The notes under the pieces were generated by a model. The model did not search any database and had not been told where the DNA came from. It saw only the letters and a program-made list of their open reading frames with translations. The translations under genes were made by a program, and so were the position numbers. Shown in pieces: positions 26,334 through 33,929 of a DNA stretch of 64,000 nt. Source of the DNA: Kribbella jejuensis. Its GTDB lineage: Bacteria; Actinomycetota; Actinomycetes; Propionibacteriales; Kribbellaceae. The DNA is taken from assembly GCF_006715085.1 (NCBI RefSeq), contig NZ_VFMM01000002.1, forward strand, positions 1,240,001-1,304,000. The letters are read 5' to 3'. Position 1 is the stretch's first letter; each line of letters opens with the position of its first letter.

Positions 26334-27428
26334 ATGACGAAGAGCGGCGGTCTTGCACCGGTACGACGCATCGGCCGCCGGGTCGAGGCGCTGGCTCGTC
26401 GTGCCCGTCGTTCGCACCGGGTCGCGTTCGTAGCGCTGATGCTTGTGCAGCTGGTGATCTCGATCGCCGGCCTGATCTGGCCGACGTTCGTACCGGCGTC
26501 GTTCCTGGTCGTGCCGCTGGTCGTCGGGGGCATGCTGCTGCGGTTCGGCGAGCTGGTCGCGCTGACCGCGATCACCACGACGTTCGGCGCGTACGTCGTA
26601 CTGTCCCGCGGGTTCACGATGCAACGGATCGGGTTCGTGCTGGTGATCCTGGTGGTCGGCTGGATCATGATCACCAGCGCCAAGGTGCGCAGCCGGCTCG
26701 GCGTACCGGGCACCCGGGGCGAGTCGATGCTGATGGAGTTGCGCGACACCCTGACCGCGCAGGGAGCGGTGCCGAAGCTCCCGCCGGGCTGGCTGGTGGA
26801 GTCCTGGATCCAGTCCGCCGGAGCGTCCACGTTCTCCGGGGACTTCGTCGTCTCGACGGTGTACGACGACGTGCTCGAGGTCGCGCTGGTCGATGTCTCC
26901 GGCAAGGGTATCGACGCCGGGACCCGCGCGTTGCTGCTGTCCGGTGCGTTCGGCGGCCTGCTCGGCGTCGTGCCGGTGGACGAGTTCCTGCCGTCCGCGA
27001 ACCGCTACATCCGGCGACAGGAGTGGGACGACGACTTCGCGACGGTCGTGCACGTCGTCCTCGACCTCACGACCGGCGAGTTCGACGTACGCACGGCCGG
27101 GCATCCGCCGGCGATCCAGTTCGACGCCTGGTCGGGGCGCTGGCAGACCAGGGATGCCGACGGGCCGTTGCTCGGGCTGGTCGAGTCGCCCGAGTTCGCG
27201 GTGAACCACGGGCAGCTGAAGCTCGGCGATGCGCTGTTCCTGTACAGCGACGGGATGGTGGAGACGCCGCGGCAGGACATCGGCCGTGGTACGGACCGGC
27301 TCGCCGGGCACGCCGAGCGGCTGGTGGGGCACGGGTTCCAGGGCGCGGCGCGGGAGCTGGTCGAGACCGCGGGCGGCGCCGGGGACGACGCGGCGATCGT
27401 CATCATCCACCGCAAAGCGCATGCCTGA
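26334..27428 (+). CDS. membrane-bound SpoIIE-type PP2C phosphatase
   Basis: 364-aa protein. The N-terminal third has about four hydrophobic segments (VAFVALMLVQLVISIAGLIW onward), followed by a PP2C-type SpoIIE domain: FSGDFVVSTV, LVDVSGKGIDAGTRALLLSG, VHVVLDLTTGEFDVRTAGHP, FLYSDGMVE and GDDAAIVII, carrying the metal-binding Asp and Gly residues. Such enzymes dephosphorylate anti-anti-sigma factors in partner-switching pathways; no partner gene is adjacent. The start could also be GTG 26283. Confidence 0.85.
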   Translation: MTKSGGLAPVRRIGRRVEALARRARRSHRVAFVALMLVQLVISIAGLIWPTFVPASFLVVPLVVGGMLLRFGELVALTAITTTFGAYVVLSRGFTMQRIGFVLVILVVGWIMITSAKVRSRLGVPGTRGESMLMELRDTLTAQGAVPKLPPGWLVESWIQSAGASTFSGDFVVSTVYDDVLEVALVDVSGKGIDAGTRALLLSGAFGGLLGVVPVDEFLPSANRYIRRQEWDDDFATVVHVVLDLTTGEFDVRTAGHPPAIQFDAWSGRWQTRDADGPLLGLVESPEFAVNHGQLKLGDALFLYSDGMVETPRQDIGRGTDRLAGHAERLVGHGFQGAARELVETAGGAGDDAAIVIIHRKAHA

Positions 27429-27555
27429 GGCAAGCAAGTCTCTCGTTGTCATCCTCGCCGTTTGTTGACTTGGGCAACGACAGGGTCATACTGCAGAAGA
27501 GATGCCCGCCCGCACTCTGACCTGTGGTTGACCACGGCGAGACAGGGGAACGGGG

Positions 27556-28647
27556 ATGGTTCGCAAGGGGGTACGTGCTCAGGCCGCCGGAATCGCGGCG
27601 GCTGCTGGAGCGCTCACAGTTCTGGTCGGTGCCGGTGTACTGCTCCTGCAGTCCGGCCCAGCCGGGGGTACGGCGGTCGCACCGCTCGCGGCGATGGCCG
27701 CGCCGCCCGGGAACAACGGCACGATCAAGATCGACGGGGTCGAGCTCGGTGACCATCCGCCGAACAACGAGCCGCACCAGGGGTGCACGTTCAAGGTCCA
27801 GTTCTACAACTACGAACAAGGGCCGTACTTCGCGACCGTGCAATTCGCCGACCAGCCGCCGACCGGGAACGCCGGGGTGCAGGTGGTCTCGGGTGACCAG
27901 AATCCCTTCATCGGTGGGGATCCGGCCGGTGGTGGTACCGACCTGGACGCGGAGGTGATCTACACGCTGAAGTTCAGCGGACCGCCGCAGCCGCAGCAGG
28001 GTTACCACGTGAAGGTGACGATCCACGCCGACGGCTCGATCGGCAACGACACCAAGTCGAAGGTCTTCTGGGTCGAGGGCTGCGACGCCACCCCACCGCC
28101 GACCACACCTCCCACCACCCCTCCCACGACGCCTCCCACGACGCCTCCCACGACGCCTCCCACGACGCCGCCAACGACGCCTCCCACGACGCCGCCGACC
28201 ACGCCGCCAACGACGCCGCCAACGACGCCTCCCACGACGCCGCCGACCACGCCTCCCACGACGCCGCCGACCACACCTCCCACGACGCCGCCAACGACGC
28301 CACCGACGACGCCGCCGACCACGCCGCCTACGACGCCACCTACTACTCCGGCGACGACACCGGCGACGACTCCGCCGACTACTCCGTCGACGACGCCGGT
28401 GGTGCCGCCGACGAGTGTGCCGTCGTCCACGCATCCGACGAGCGCGCCGACGCACCACCGGACCACGACGACCGGGGTACCGACGGCCGTCGAGGCCGGT
28501 CTGTCCGGCCCGCCGACGCGAGCGGTCGCTGCCACGACGGACAACGGGCCGAGCGCAACGGGCGGCATCCTGATGACGCTCGGCGGCATGCTGCTGGCCG
28601 GCGGATCGATCGCGACCCTGCGCCGCCACGGACGCCATTCGCGCTGA
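27556..28647 (+). CDS. secreted surface protein with (TTPP)n stalk, probable sortase substrate
   Basis: 363-aa exported protein with an N-terminal signal segment (GIAAAAGALTVLVGAGVLLL), a globular domain of about 125 residues (GNNGTIKID ... VFWVEGC) shared with the gene at 28845, a long Thr/Pro stalk of about 25 TTPP-type units, and a C-terminal anchor: hydrophobic helix plus RRHGRHS tail. No LPXTG is present. GVPTAVEAGLSGP begins exactly 57 residues from the C-terminus, as does the matching motif in the paralogue. It is predicted to be displayed on the cell wall. A class F sortase follows two genes later. Confidence 0.82.
   Translation: MVRKGVRAQAAGIAAAAGALTVLVGAGVLLLQSGPAGGTAVAPLAAMAAPPGNNGTIKIDGVELGDHPPNNEPHQGCTFKVQFYNYEQGPYFATVQFADQPPTGNAGVQVVSGDQNPFIGGDPAGGGTDLDAEVIYTLKFSGPPQPQQGYHVKVTIHADGSIGNDTKSKVFWVEGCDATPPPTTPPTTPPTTPPTTPPTTPPTTPPTTPPTTPPTTPPTTPPTTPPTTPPTTPPTTPPTTPPTTPPTTPPTTPPTTPPTTPPTTPATTPATTPPTTPSTTPVVPPTSVPSSTHPTSAPTHHRTTTTGVPTAVEAGLSGPPTRAVAATTDNGPSATGGILMTLGGMLLAGGSIATLRRHGRHSR
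28098..28397 (+). repeat. 12-bp coding minisatellite (Thr-Thr-Pro-Pro stalk)
   Basis: About 25 consecutive 12-bp units of the form ACGACGCCTCCC/ACGACGCCGCCA/ACCACGCCGCCG encode TTPP. The units differ mainly at synonymous third positions and decay to TTPA and TTPS at the 3' end. Unit number is expected to vary between strains by slippage. Confidence 0.9.
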
Positions 28648-28672
28648 CGAACTTGTCCGCGGCAACAAAACG

Positions 28673-28715
28673 GCTCACGCACCGGAGAGGTCACCACACC
28701 CCCCGGTGCGTGAGC
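28673..28715 (+). terminator. hairpin terminator between the two surface-protein genes
   Basis: GCTCACGCACCGG pairs perfectly with CCGGTGCGTGAGC across a 17-nt loop, followed by ATTTC. It would end or attenuate transcription of the first surface-protein gene. Confidence 0.75.
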
Positions 28716-28844
28716 ATTTCCCGCTAGCTGTGGACAACCGAGGATCCATGGGGTCAATCGTTACCGAACCGCCTTGACTGCTGTAACGGAACCGAAATAC
28801 TTCTCCTGGACCTCTCTAACCCCCTGCTTTGTTCGAGGACGGAC

Positions 28845-29840
28845 ATGACCCATACGGGCATCCGCTCCCGTGCCGCCGGCCTGTTCGCCGGCGCCGGAGC
28901 GCTCGCACTGCTCTTAGGCGCAACGACCCTGCTCGTCGCGCCCTCTGCCAACGCGGACCAGACAGCCGCAACAAAGGACCCGAAGGGCAACAACGGCACG
29001 ATCAAGATCGAGGACGCGGTACTGCAGGACAAGGAGCCGGACAACAACCCGCACCAGGGCTGCACGTTCAGCGTCGAGTTCTACGGCTACGACAAGGGCG
29101 ACAACTACGCGACCGTCACCTTCGCGGATCAGGCTCCGACGAAGGACGGCGGCGTGCAGGTGGTTTCCGGCAAGCAAAAGGTGTTCATCGGCGAGGATGC
29201 GGCCGGTGGCGGCACCGACCTGGACGCGCGTGAGGTGTACACGCTGAAGTTCACGGGCCAGCCGCACCCGAAGCAGGGCTATCACGTGAAGCTCACAGTG
29301 CACGCGGACGGCTCGATCGGAAATGACACCAAACACAAGGTGTTCTGGGTGAAGGGCTGCGACGCACCGAAGCCGACCCCGACGCCCACCTGCCCGCCGA
29401 CCAAGACCCCGCCGACCACGCCACCGCCCACCACCGCGCCGCCCACGACGACGGCTCCGCCTACCACGACGGCTCCGCCCACCACAACGGCTCCGCCGAG
29501 CACCACGTCACCGCCGGAGACCACCACGACCGCTCCGCCCGCGACGACCAAGGCGCCGGAGACAACGGCACCGCCTGCAACCACGACTGTTCCCGGTACG
29601 TCGGCCGGCCCGTCCGACACGCCGTCCGCGCCGGCAGGTGCTGTACCGTCCGAGACCCCGATCGGTGGTGTGCCGACCGAGGTCGACGCCGGGTTCGGTG
29701 GACCCGCGAACGGCAATTCGGTTGCCGGTAGCAACAGTCTGTTCGGGCTCGTGGGCGCGCTGCTGCTCGCGGCCGGTGGTGCGATGCTCGCCGGTGGTGG
29801 GTTCGTCGCGCTCCGCCGACGTGGAAAGCACAGCGTCTAG
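28845..29840 (+). CDS. secreted surface protein with Thr/Pro stalk, probable sortase substrate (paralogue)
   Basis: 331-aa paralogue of the 27556 gene. It has a signal peptide (GLFAGAGALALLLGATTLLV ... ANA), the same domain of about 125 residues (GNNGTIKIEDAVLQD ... HQGCTFSVEFYGYDKG ... VFWVKGC), a shorter, less regular TTAPP-type stalk, and a C-terminal helix with an RRRGKHS tail. The motif GVPTEVDAGFGGP begins 57 residues from the C-terminus. It lacks LPXTG. The sortase gene starts 2 bp after its stop, which strongly suggests an enzyme-substrate pair. Confidence 0.83.
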   Translation: MTHTGIRSRAAGLFAGAGALALLLGATTLLVAPSANADQTAATKDPKGNNGTIKIEDAVLQDKEPDNNPHQGCTFSVEFYGYDKGDNYATVTFADQAPTKDGGVQVVSGKQKVFIGEDAAGGGTDLDAREVYTLKFTGQPHPKQGYHVKLTVHADGSIGNDTKHKVFWVKGCDAPKPTPTPTCPPTKTPPTTPPPTTAPPTTTAPPTTTAPPTTTAPPSTTSPPETTTTAPPATTKAPETTAPPATTTVPGTSAGPSDTPSAPAGAVPSETPIGGVPTEVDAGFGGPANGNSVAGSNSLFGLVGALLLAAGGAMLAGGGFVALRRRGKHSV

Positions 29841-29842
29841 CA

Positions 29843-30514
29843 GTGAGTTCTGCCCGTCGACGCGGCCGTCCCGCTCCACTGCGGTGGAGCGGGGTGGTCG
29901 CCGTCGTCGGTGCCGGCGTACTGGCTGCCGGTGCGTACCTGCAGTTCGACGGTGACGACCATGCGGGCGCGACGACCACGCCGTCCCCGTCGGTGGCCGC
30001 GGTGTCACCACGACCGGTCGTGGTGACGTCTGACAAACCGCTGCCTAAGTCAACGAGTCGTACGCCGGTGAACACGCGCCCCGGCCGCCCGACCGCAATC
30101 ACCATCCCGCAGCTGAACGTGAGCGCCCCGGTCGTCTCGATCAAAGCCGTGGACGCCGCACTCACCCCGCCGTCGGACCCGACGATGGTCGGCTGGTGGT
30201 CGGGTGGCGCGCAGCCCGGGGCGAAGCGTGGCTCGGCCGTCATCACCGGGCACACCGTGCACACCGGTGGCGGCGCCTTCGACGACCTCGGCCGGCTCGT
30301 GCCGGGTTCGGTCGTTCAGGTCACGACGGTCCGGGGGCCGTTGCGGTACCGGGTCGCGACGGTCGCGACGTACCGGAAGGCGACTCTCGCGAAGCGGGCC
30401 GCGCAGGTGTTCGACCAGGGTGTTCGCGGTCGGCTGGTGCTCGTCACGTGTGAGGACTGGAACGGTTCGGTGTACCTCAGCAACGTGGTCGTGATCGCCC
30501 TGCCGATGGCGTAG
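29843..30514 (+). CDS. class F sortase
   Basis: 223-aa membrane-anchored transpeptidase. An N-terminal helix (VVAVVGAGVLAAGAYL) and a Pro/Thr linker lead to a sortase barrel with the catalytic His137 (VITGHTVHTGGGAF) and Cys203 (LVLVTCEDWNG). The position where sortases usually have the catalytic Arg (x-R-x-NVVV) is Leu212 in YLSNVVV. It begins with GTG 2 bp after the surface-protein stop. Role: covalent attachment of the two upstream surface proteins to peptidoglycan, inferred from the neighbourhood. Confidence 0.88.
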   Translation: MSSARRRGRPAPLRWSGVVAVVGAGVLAAGAYLQFDGDDHAGATTTPSPSVAAVSPRPVVVTSDKPLPKSTSRTPVNTRPGRPTAITIPQLNVSAPVVSIKAVDAALTPPSDPTMVGWWSGGAQPGAKRGSAVITGHTVHTGGGAFDDLGRLVPGSVVQVTTVRGPLRYRVATVATYRKATLAKRAAQVFDQGVRGRLVLVTCEDWNGSVYLSNVVVIALPMA

Positions 30515-30525
30515 CCTGCTCCGTC

Positions 30526-30981
30526 GTGACGATCGATGGGCTGGGCGACACCTTCGGCGCGGAGCGGGCCGTGCCGGACGTCTCGTTCGACGAGCTGGTC
30601 GCGATGATGCCCGAGACGCTGCGGGAGGTCTTCCCGCCGTACCGCTGGCAACTGGCGAAGCTGTGGGAACTCGACCTGAAGGTGGAGCCGGTCGAGATCG
30701 CCGACCTGGAGTGGATGTTCGACCTGCCGCTCTGGCGGCTGGACGGCGACCGCTTCAAGGTCACCCCGCACCAGGTCGCCGAGACCCCGATGAACTTCCG
30801 CGCCCACTATCAGCGGGTGATGGACTCCGACCTCGACTTCCCGATCAACCTGGTCGCCTACCGCGGCCGCCTGGTGGTCCTCGACGGCATGCACCGCCTC
30901 CTCAAGGCCCACTTCCTCCGCCGCCGCTGGATAGAAGCCACCATCGCCACCGCCACCCAACTAAAGTCCTGCGCAATCTGA
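30526..30981 (+). CDS. hypothetical protein with ParB/Srx-like DGxHR motif
   Basis: 151-aa protein with no clear family match. The C-terminal portion PINLVAYRGRLVVLDGMHRL followed by LKAHFL resembles the ParB/sulfiredoxin-like fold, where a D-G-x-H-R loop binds phosphate. Those enzymes include nucleases and small-molecule kinases. The N-terminus is acidic and helical. GTG start, 11 bp after the sortase gene; function unknown. It converges closely with the PIN toxin gene. Confidence 0.65.
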   Translation: MTIDGLGDTFGAERAVPDVSFDELVAMMPETLREVFPPYRWQLAKLWELDLKVEPVEIADLEWMFDLPLWRLDGDRFKVTPHQVAETPMNFRAHYQRVMDSDLDFPINLVAYRGRLVVLDGMHRLLKAHFLRRRWIEATIATATQLKSCAI

Positions 30982-30985
30982 CACC

Positions 30986-31366
30986 TCAGAGCACGAACAA
31001 TCGGAGCTTGAACCCGATCGACTCGGCGAGGTGGTTCAGATCGCCGGGATCGCTGGTGACCACCGCGGCTTGGTGCTGTACGGCGGTCGCGACCACGATT
31101 GCGTCGACCACATCCGACGTACCTGCGGACGCACAGATCGAGCCCGCGGCCCGTCCGATGCGCTCGTCGTCGGGGAGGATCACGCAGCCCTTGAGTGTCC
31201 GGGAGATGGAGTGTTGTGGGCCGCCACGCCATGCTTGGGCGAGGATCACCACGGGCACGACCGGTCTGATGTGTGATGCTGTCAGATCGTCGTGCAAGGC
31301 GATGAAGTCTTTGTTGCGCCGCTCAGCCGCGAGTAGGGCGCCCGTGTCGTAGACGACTGTGTGCAC
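30986..31366 (-). CDS. vapC: PIN domain ribonuclease toxin (VapC-like)
   Basis: 126-aa PIN-domain protein with acidic residues in VVYDTGALLAAE, DVVDAIVVATA and VVTSDPGDL, the metal-binding pattern of VapC RNases that cut RNA such as tRNA. The GTG start at 31366 overlaps the antitoxin TAG stop by one base (TAGTG); an ATG at 31384 is an alternative. It is cotranscribed with the antitoxin, so it should form a toxin-antitoxin pair. Confidence 0.8.
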   Translation of the reverse strand: MHTVVYDTGALLAAERRNKDFIALHDDLTASHIRPVVPVVILAQAWRGGPQHSISRTLKGCVILPDDERIGRAAGSICASAGTSDVVDAIVVATAVQHQAAVVTSDPGDLNHLAESIGFKLRLFVL

Positions 31367-31653
31367 TATCCGGCCGTCTGCCACTCGTCGTCGCTGAGCA
31401 AACCGACTTCGCGCATGAACTCCCGCGCGCGTCGCCGAGACTCTTCCGGGATCGGTCCGTTCTCACGCTCGTACTCTTCGACCATCTCGCGAGCCGCGGC
31501 CCGGCCGGCGGCGTATCGGGCCGCCGCCTCGGCCTTGTCGACGGCGGCCTGAGCCAGCCAGGTCGATACCGGGACGCCTTCCTCGGCGGCGGCTGCCTTG
31601 ATCAACTCCTCGACCTCGGGTGGCACCGAGATGGAGAGCTTGCGTGCCGTCAT
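31366..31653 (-). CDS. vapB: antitoxin, ribbon-helix-helix/CopG-like (VapB-like)
   Basis: 95-aa antitoxin. The N-terminus MTARKLSISVPPEVEELIKA looks like a ribbon-helix-helix DNA-binding strand and helix. The C-terminus is highly charged and helical (REMVEEYERENGPIPEESRR), as expected for a toxin-binding tail. The ATG at 31653 was chosen; longer readings cross the palindrome at 31672-31693. It lies directly upstream of the PIN toxin with coupled translation, and the operator is just upstream. Confidence 0.78.
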   Translation of the reverse strand: MTARKLSISVPPEVEELIKAAAAEEGVPVSTWLAQAAVDKAEAAARYAAGRAAAREMVEEYERENGPIPEESRRRAREFMREVGLLSDDEWQTAG

Positions 31654-31671
31654 GTCGGACAGGATAGCAGG

Positions 31672-31693
31672 CGGTAGGAATGTGTTCCTACCG
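31672..31693. promoter_or_regulatory. palindromic operator of the toxin-antitoxin operon
   Basis: Perfect 9-bp arms CGGTAGGAA/TTCCTACCG surround TGTG, 18 bp upstream of the antitoxin ATG. This is where an autoregulatory VapB-type site would be expected. Confidence 0.65.
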
Positions 31694-31715
31694 GTTTGTG
31701 GTGCGGATGGTGTCG

Positions 31716-31739
31716 TGTCACCGATTAGTATTGGTGACA
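31716..31739. promoter_or_regulatory. inverted repeat abutting the start of the F420-type gene
   Basis: TGTCACC-N10-GGTGACA (7-bp arms, AT-rich spacer GATTAGTATT) ends at the A of the ATG at 31739. It may be an operator, or an mRNA hairpin that hides the start codon. Confidence 0.5.
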
Positions 31740-32182
31740 TGACAGCGAAGCATGATGAGGATTATGTGCCGAGCGCCGAGGGCTGGGTGCGGGAGCAGGT
31801 CGACAAGGTGACCGAGGCCGGGACCACGGACGCGGTCAGCATCCAGGGCATGAAGGTGGTGCTGCTGACGATGCGTGGTGCCAAGTCCGGGAAGATCCGC
31901 AAGGTGCCGGTGATGCGCGTCGAGCACGACGGGAAGTACGCCGCGTTCGCGTCGCTCGGTGGGGCGCCGAAGCACCCGGTCTGGTACTACAACCTCCAGG
32001 CCGACCCGAAGGTGACGCTGCAGGACGGCGAGACCGTCGGTGAGTACGTCGCCCGCGAGGTCGACGGCGCCGAGTACGACGAGTGGTGGGCCCGCGGCGT
32101 CGACGCGTATCCGCCGTACGCCGAGTACCAGACCAAGACCACCCGCAAGATCCCGGTCTTCGTCCTGGAGCCCACGAACTGA
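31739..32182 (+). CDS. nitroreductase family deazaflavin (F420)-dependent oxidoreductase
   Basis: 147-aa split beta-barrel protein of the DDN/DUF385 family: VVLLTMRGAKSGKIRKVPVM, SLGGAPKHPVWYYNLQADPK, and WWARGVDAYPPYAEYQTKT near the end. These enzymes use coenzyme F420 to reduce quinones or nitroaromatics and are typical of actinobacteria. There is no ribosome-binding site at usable spacing, so the mRNA may be nearly leaderless or controlled by the overlapping inverted repeat. It is divergent from the toxin-antitoxin pair. A terminator follows. Confidence 0.88.
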   Translation: MTAKHDEDYVPSAEGWVREQVDKVTEAGTTDAVSIQGMKVVLLTMRGAKSGKIRKVPVMRVEHDGKYAAFASLGGAPKHPVWYYNLQADPKVTLQDGETVGEYVAREVDGAEYDEWWARGVDAYPPYAEYQTKTTRKIPVFVLEPTN

Positions 32183-32201
32183 GAGGTCCCGCGGGACCTC
32201 T
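32182..32201 (+). terminator. hairpin terminator
   Basis: A perfect 20-nt palindrome with arms AGAGGTCCC/GGGACCTCT begins at the last base of the F420-type gene's stop codon. The rest of the gap to 32352 shows no gene. Confidence 0.75.
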
Positions 32202-32352
32202 GGTCCTTGCAAAGATCTGGCTCCACCTGACGGTCGGTGACGAAGGCGGGCCCAGGCTTGTGAGACGCTGGCGACGGCCGGGTTCACCGTGACCCGGCCC
32301 GGCGCTCTGCGTCGGGAGAGTTCTGGGAGTTGTCCTGACCACACACGACGCG

Positions 32353-33072
32353 GTGCGGGAACCGTTCGTCGGGTCGACGCGGCTGCGTCTGGCCGGACTT
32401 GCACTGCATGCCTATACCGCGAGCGGAACGGTGCTCGCGCTGCTGATCGTGATTGCCGCCATCGACGGCGATGCCGTCCGGGCGCTCTGGCTCGGGCTGG
32501 CGGCCCTGGTGATCGACGGCACCGACGGGATGCTCGCGCGCCGGCTGCGGGTGAAGGAGACCATCCCGTGGTTCGACGGCGCGATGCTCGACAACATCGT
32601 CGACTACCTGACGTACGCCTTCGCGCCGATCGTGCTGCTCTGGACCGGCGGCTACCTGCCGTCCGGGACCTGGGGCGCGGTGCTCGGCGCGTTGCCGTTG
32701 CTCGCGTCCAGCTACCAGTTCTGCCGGGTCGACGCGAAGACCGAGGACCACTTCTTCCTCGGCTTCCCGAGCTACTGGAACGTGGTCGCGTTCTACATCA
32801 TCGTGCTCGGCCTGAGCCCGGTCGCGACCGGCGTACTGCTGGTGGTGTTCTCGGTGCTCGTCTTCATCCCGGTGAAGTACGTGTATCCGTCGCGGACCAA
32901 GGCGTTCCGCTCGCTGAACCTGCTCACCACCGCGATCTGGCTGGCGTCGTACGCCGTACTCCTGGCGCAGATGCCGCACCCGAACGCGATCGTCGTGGCG
33001 ATCTCGCTGGCCTACCTCGTGTACTACGCGGGCCTCAGCCTGTATCTGACCTGGCGCCGTAGGGTCGCGTAG
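32353..33072 (+). CDS. pcs: CDP-alcohol phosphatidyltransferase, phosphatidylcholine synthase-like
   Basis: 239-aa integral membrane enzyme with about seven to eight helices. The CDP-alcohol motif is DGTDGMLARRL, then 12 residues from AR to the Gly of FDG, then LDNIVDY. This AR-x12-G-x3-D-x3-D spacing is that of bacterial phosphatidylcholine synthases, whereas most family members have x8. The expected reaction is CDP-diacylglycerol plus choline giving phosphatidylcholine. GTG start at 32353. Its TAG overlaps the GTG of the DMT transporter. Substrate inferred. Confidence 0.8.
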   Translation: MREPFVGSTRLRLAGLALHAYTASGTVLALLIVIAAIDGDAVRALWLGLAALVIDGTDGMLARRLRVKETIPWFDGAMLDNIVDYLTYAFAPIVLLWTGGYLPSGTWGAVLGALPLLASSYQFCRVDAKTEDHFFLGFPSYWNVVAFYIIVLGLSPVATGVLLVVFSVLVFIPVKYVYPSRTKAFRSLNLLTTAIWLASYAVLLAQMPHPNAIVVAISLAYLVYYAGLSLYLTWRRRVA

Positions 33073-33920
33073 TGATCCTGGGTCTCGGCGCGGCACTCGG
33101 TGCCGCGGTGCTGTTCGGTGTGGGCGCGATCGCGCAGGCTGTGGGTTCGCGGAAGGTGCCGACCGAGTCGGAGCTGGATCCGCGGCGGCTCGGCGGGTTC
33201 GTGGCGAAGCTGCTCAAGCAGCCCGCGTTCCTCGGCGCGCTGGCGTTGAACCTGGCGGGTTTCGGCCTGCACTTCGTCGCGTTGCGGCTGCTCCCGCTGT
33301 ACCTCGCGCAGGCGGGGATCGCGGTCAGCCTGGTCGTCACCGCGTTGCTCGCGACCCGGTTGATGTCGGACCGGCTGAGCGCGCTCGAGTGGTCCGCGGT
33401 GTTCGGTGTGGTCGTCGGGCTCGGTCTGCTCGCGGTCGCGTCCGGTGATGCGGGCGCCGGCGCCCAGCATCACGGGCTGACCGTCGGCATCATCGTCGGC
33501 CTCGTCACGATCGCAGTACTCGGTGGACTCGCCAGCCGATCGCAGCACGGCGCCTCGACGGCCCTCCTCGGCCTGCTGGCCGGCCTCGGGTACGCCGGTG
33601 TCGCGATCTCGGCCCGCCTGCTCCAGGACGGGTCGTTGAGCGAGCTGTTCCACAGCCCGACCCTGTACACGCTGCCGATCAGCGGCGCGCTCGCGTTCAT
33701 TCTGTACTCGTTGGCGTTGCAGCGCGGTTCGGTGACGCTGGCGACGACGCCGATGATCGCGCTGCAGACCATCACCCCGGCGGCCGTCGGCGTCTTCATC
33801 CTGGGCGACGCCGTACGCGCGGGCTGGTGGCCGGCCGCGATCGCGGGCTTCGCGCTGTCGGCAACTGGTTCGGTGATCCTCGTCCGCTTCGAATCGGTCA
33901 AGCACGAAGAGACCGTCTGA
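33072..33920 (+). CDS. DMT/EamA-type membrane transporter
   Basis: 282-aa polytopic membrane protein with about nine to ten helices, starting ILGLGAALGAAVLFGVGAIA and ending GFALSATGSVILVRF, with an internal duplication typical of drug/metabolite transporters. It starts with GTG overlapping the upstream stop by 1 bp (TAGTG), so it is coupled to the phosphatidylcholine-synthase-like gene. The pairing raises a possible role in choline or lipid-precursor movement, but the family is too broad to decide. Confidence 0.83.
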   Translation: MILGLGAALGAAVLFGVGAIAQAVGSRKVPTESELDPRRLGGFVAKLLKQPAFLGALALNLAGFGLHFVALRLLPLYLAQAGIAVSLVVTALLATRLMSDRLSALEWSAVFGVVVGLGLLAVASGDAGAGAQHHGLTVGIIVGLVTIAVLGGLASRSQHGASTALLGLLAGLGYAGVAISARLLQDGSLSELFHSPTLYTLPISGALAFILYSLALQRGSVTLATTPMIALQTITPAAVGVFILGDAVRAGWWPAAIAGFALSATGSVILVRFESVKHEETV

Positions 33921-33929
33921 GCAGGCACG

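Noticed and set aside
24678..27452. A minus-strand open frame of over 900 codons
   Set aside because: It crosses five well-supported plus-strand genes antisense and has low-complexity composition.
28081..28400. Possible CRISPR array
   Set aside because: The repeats are contiguous 12-bp codon units without spacers and encode a TTPP stalk.
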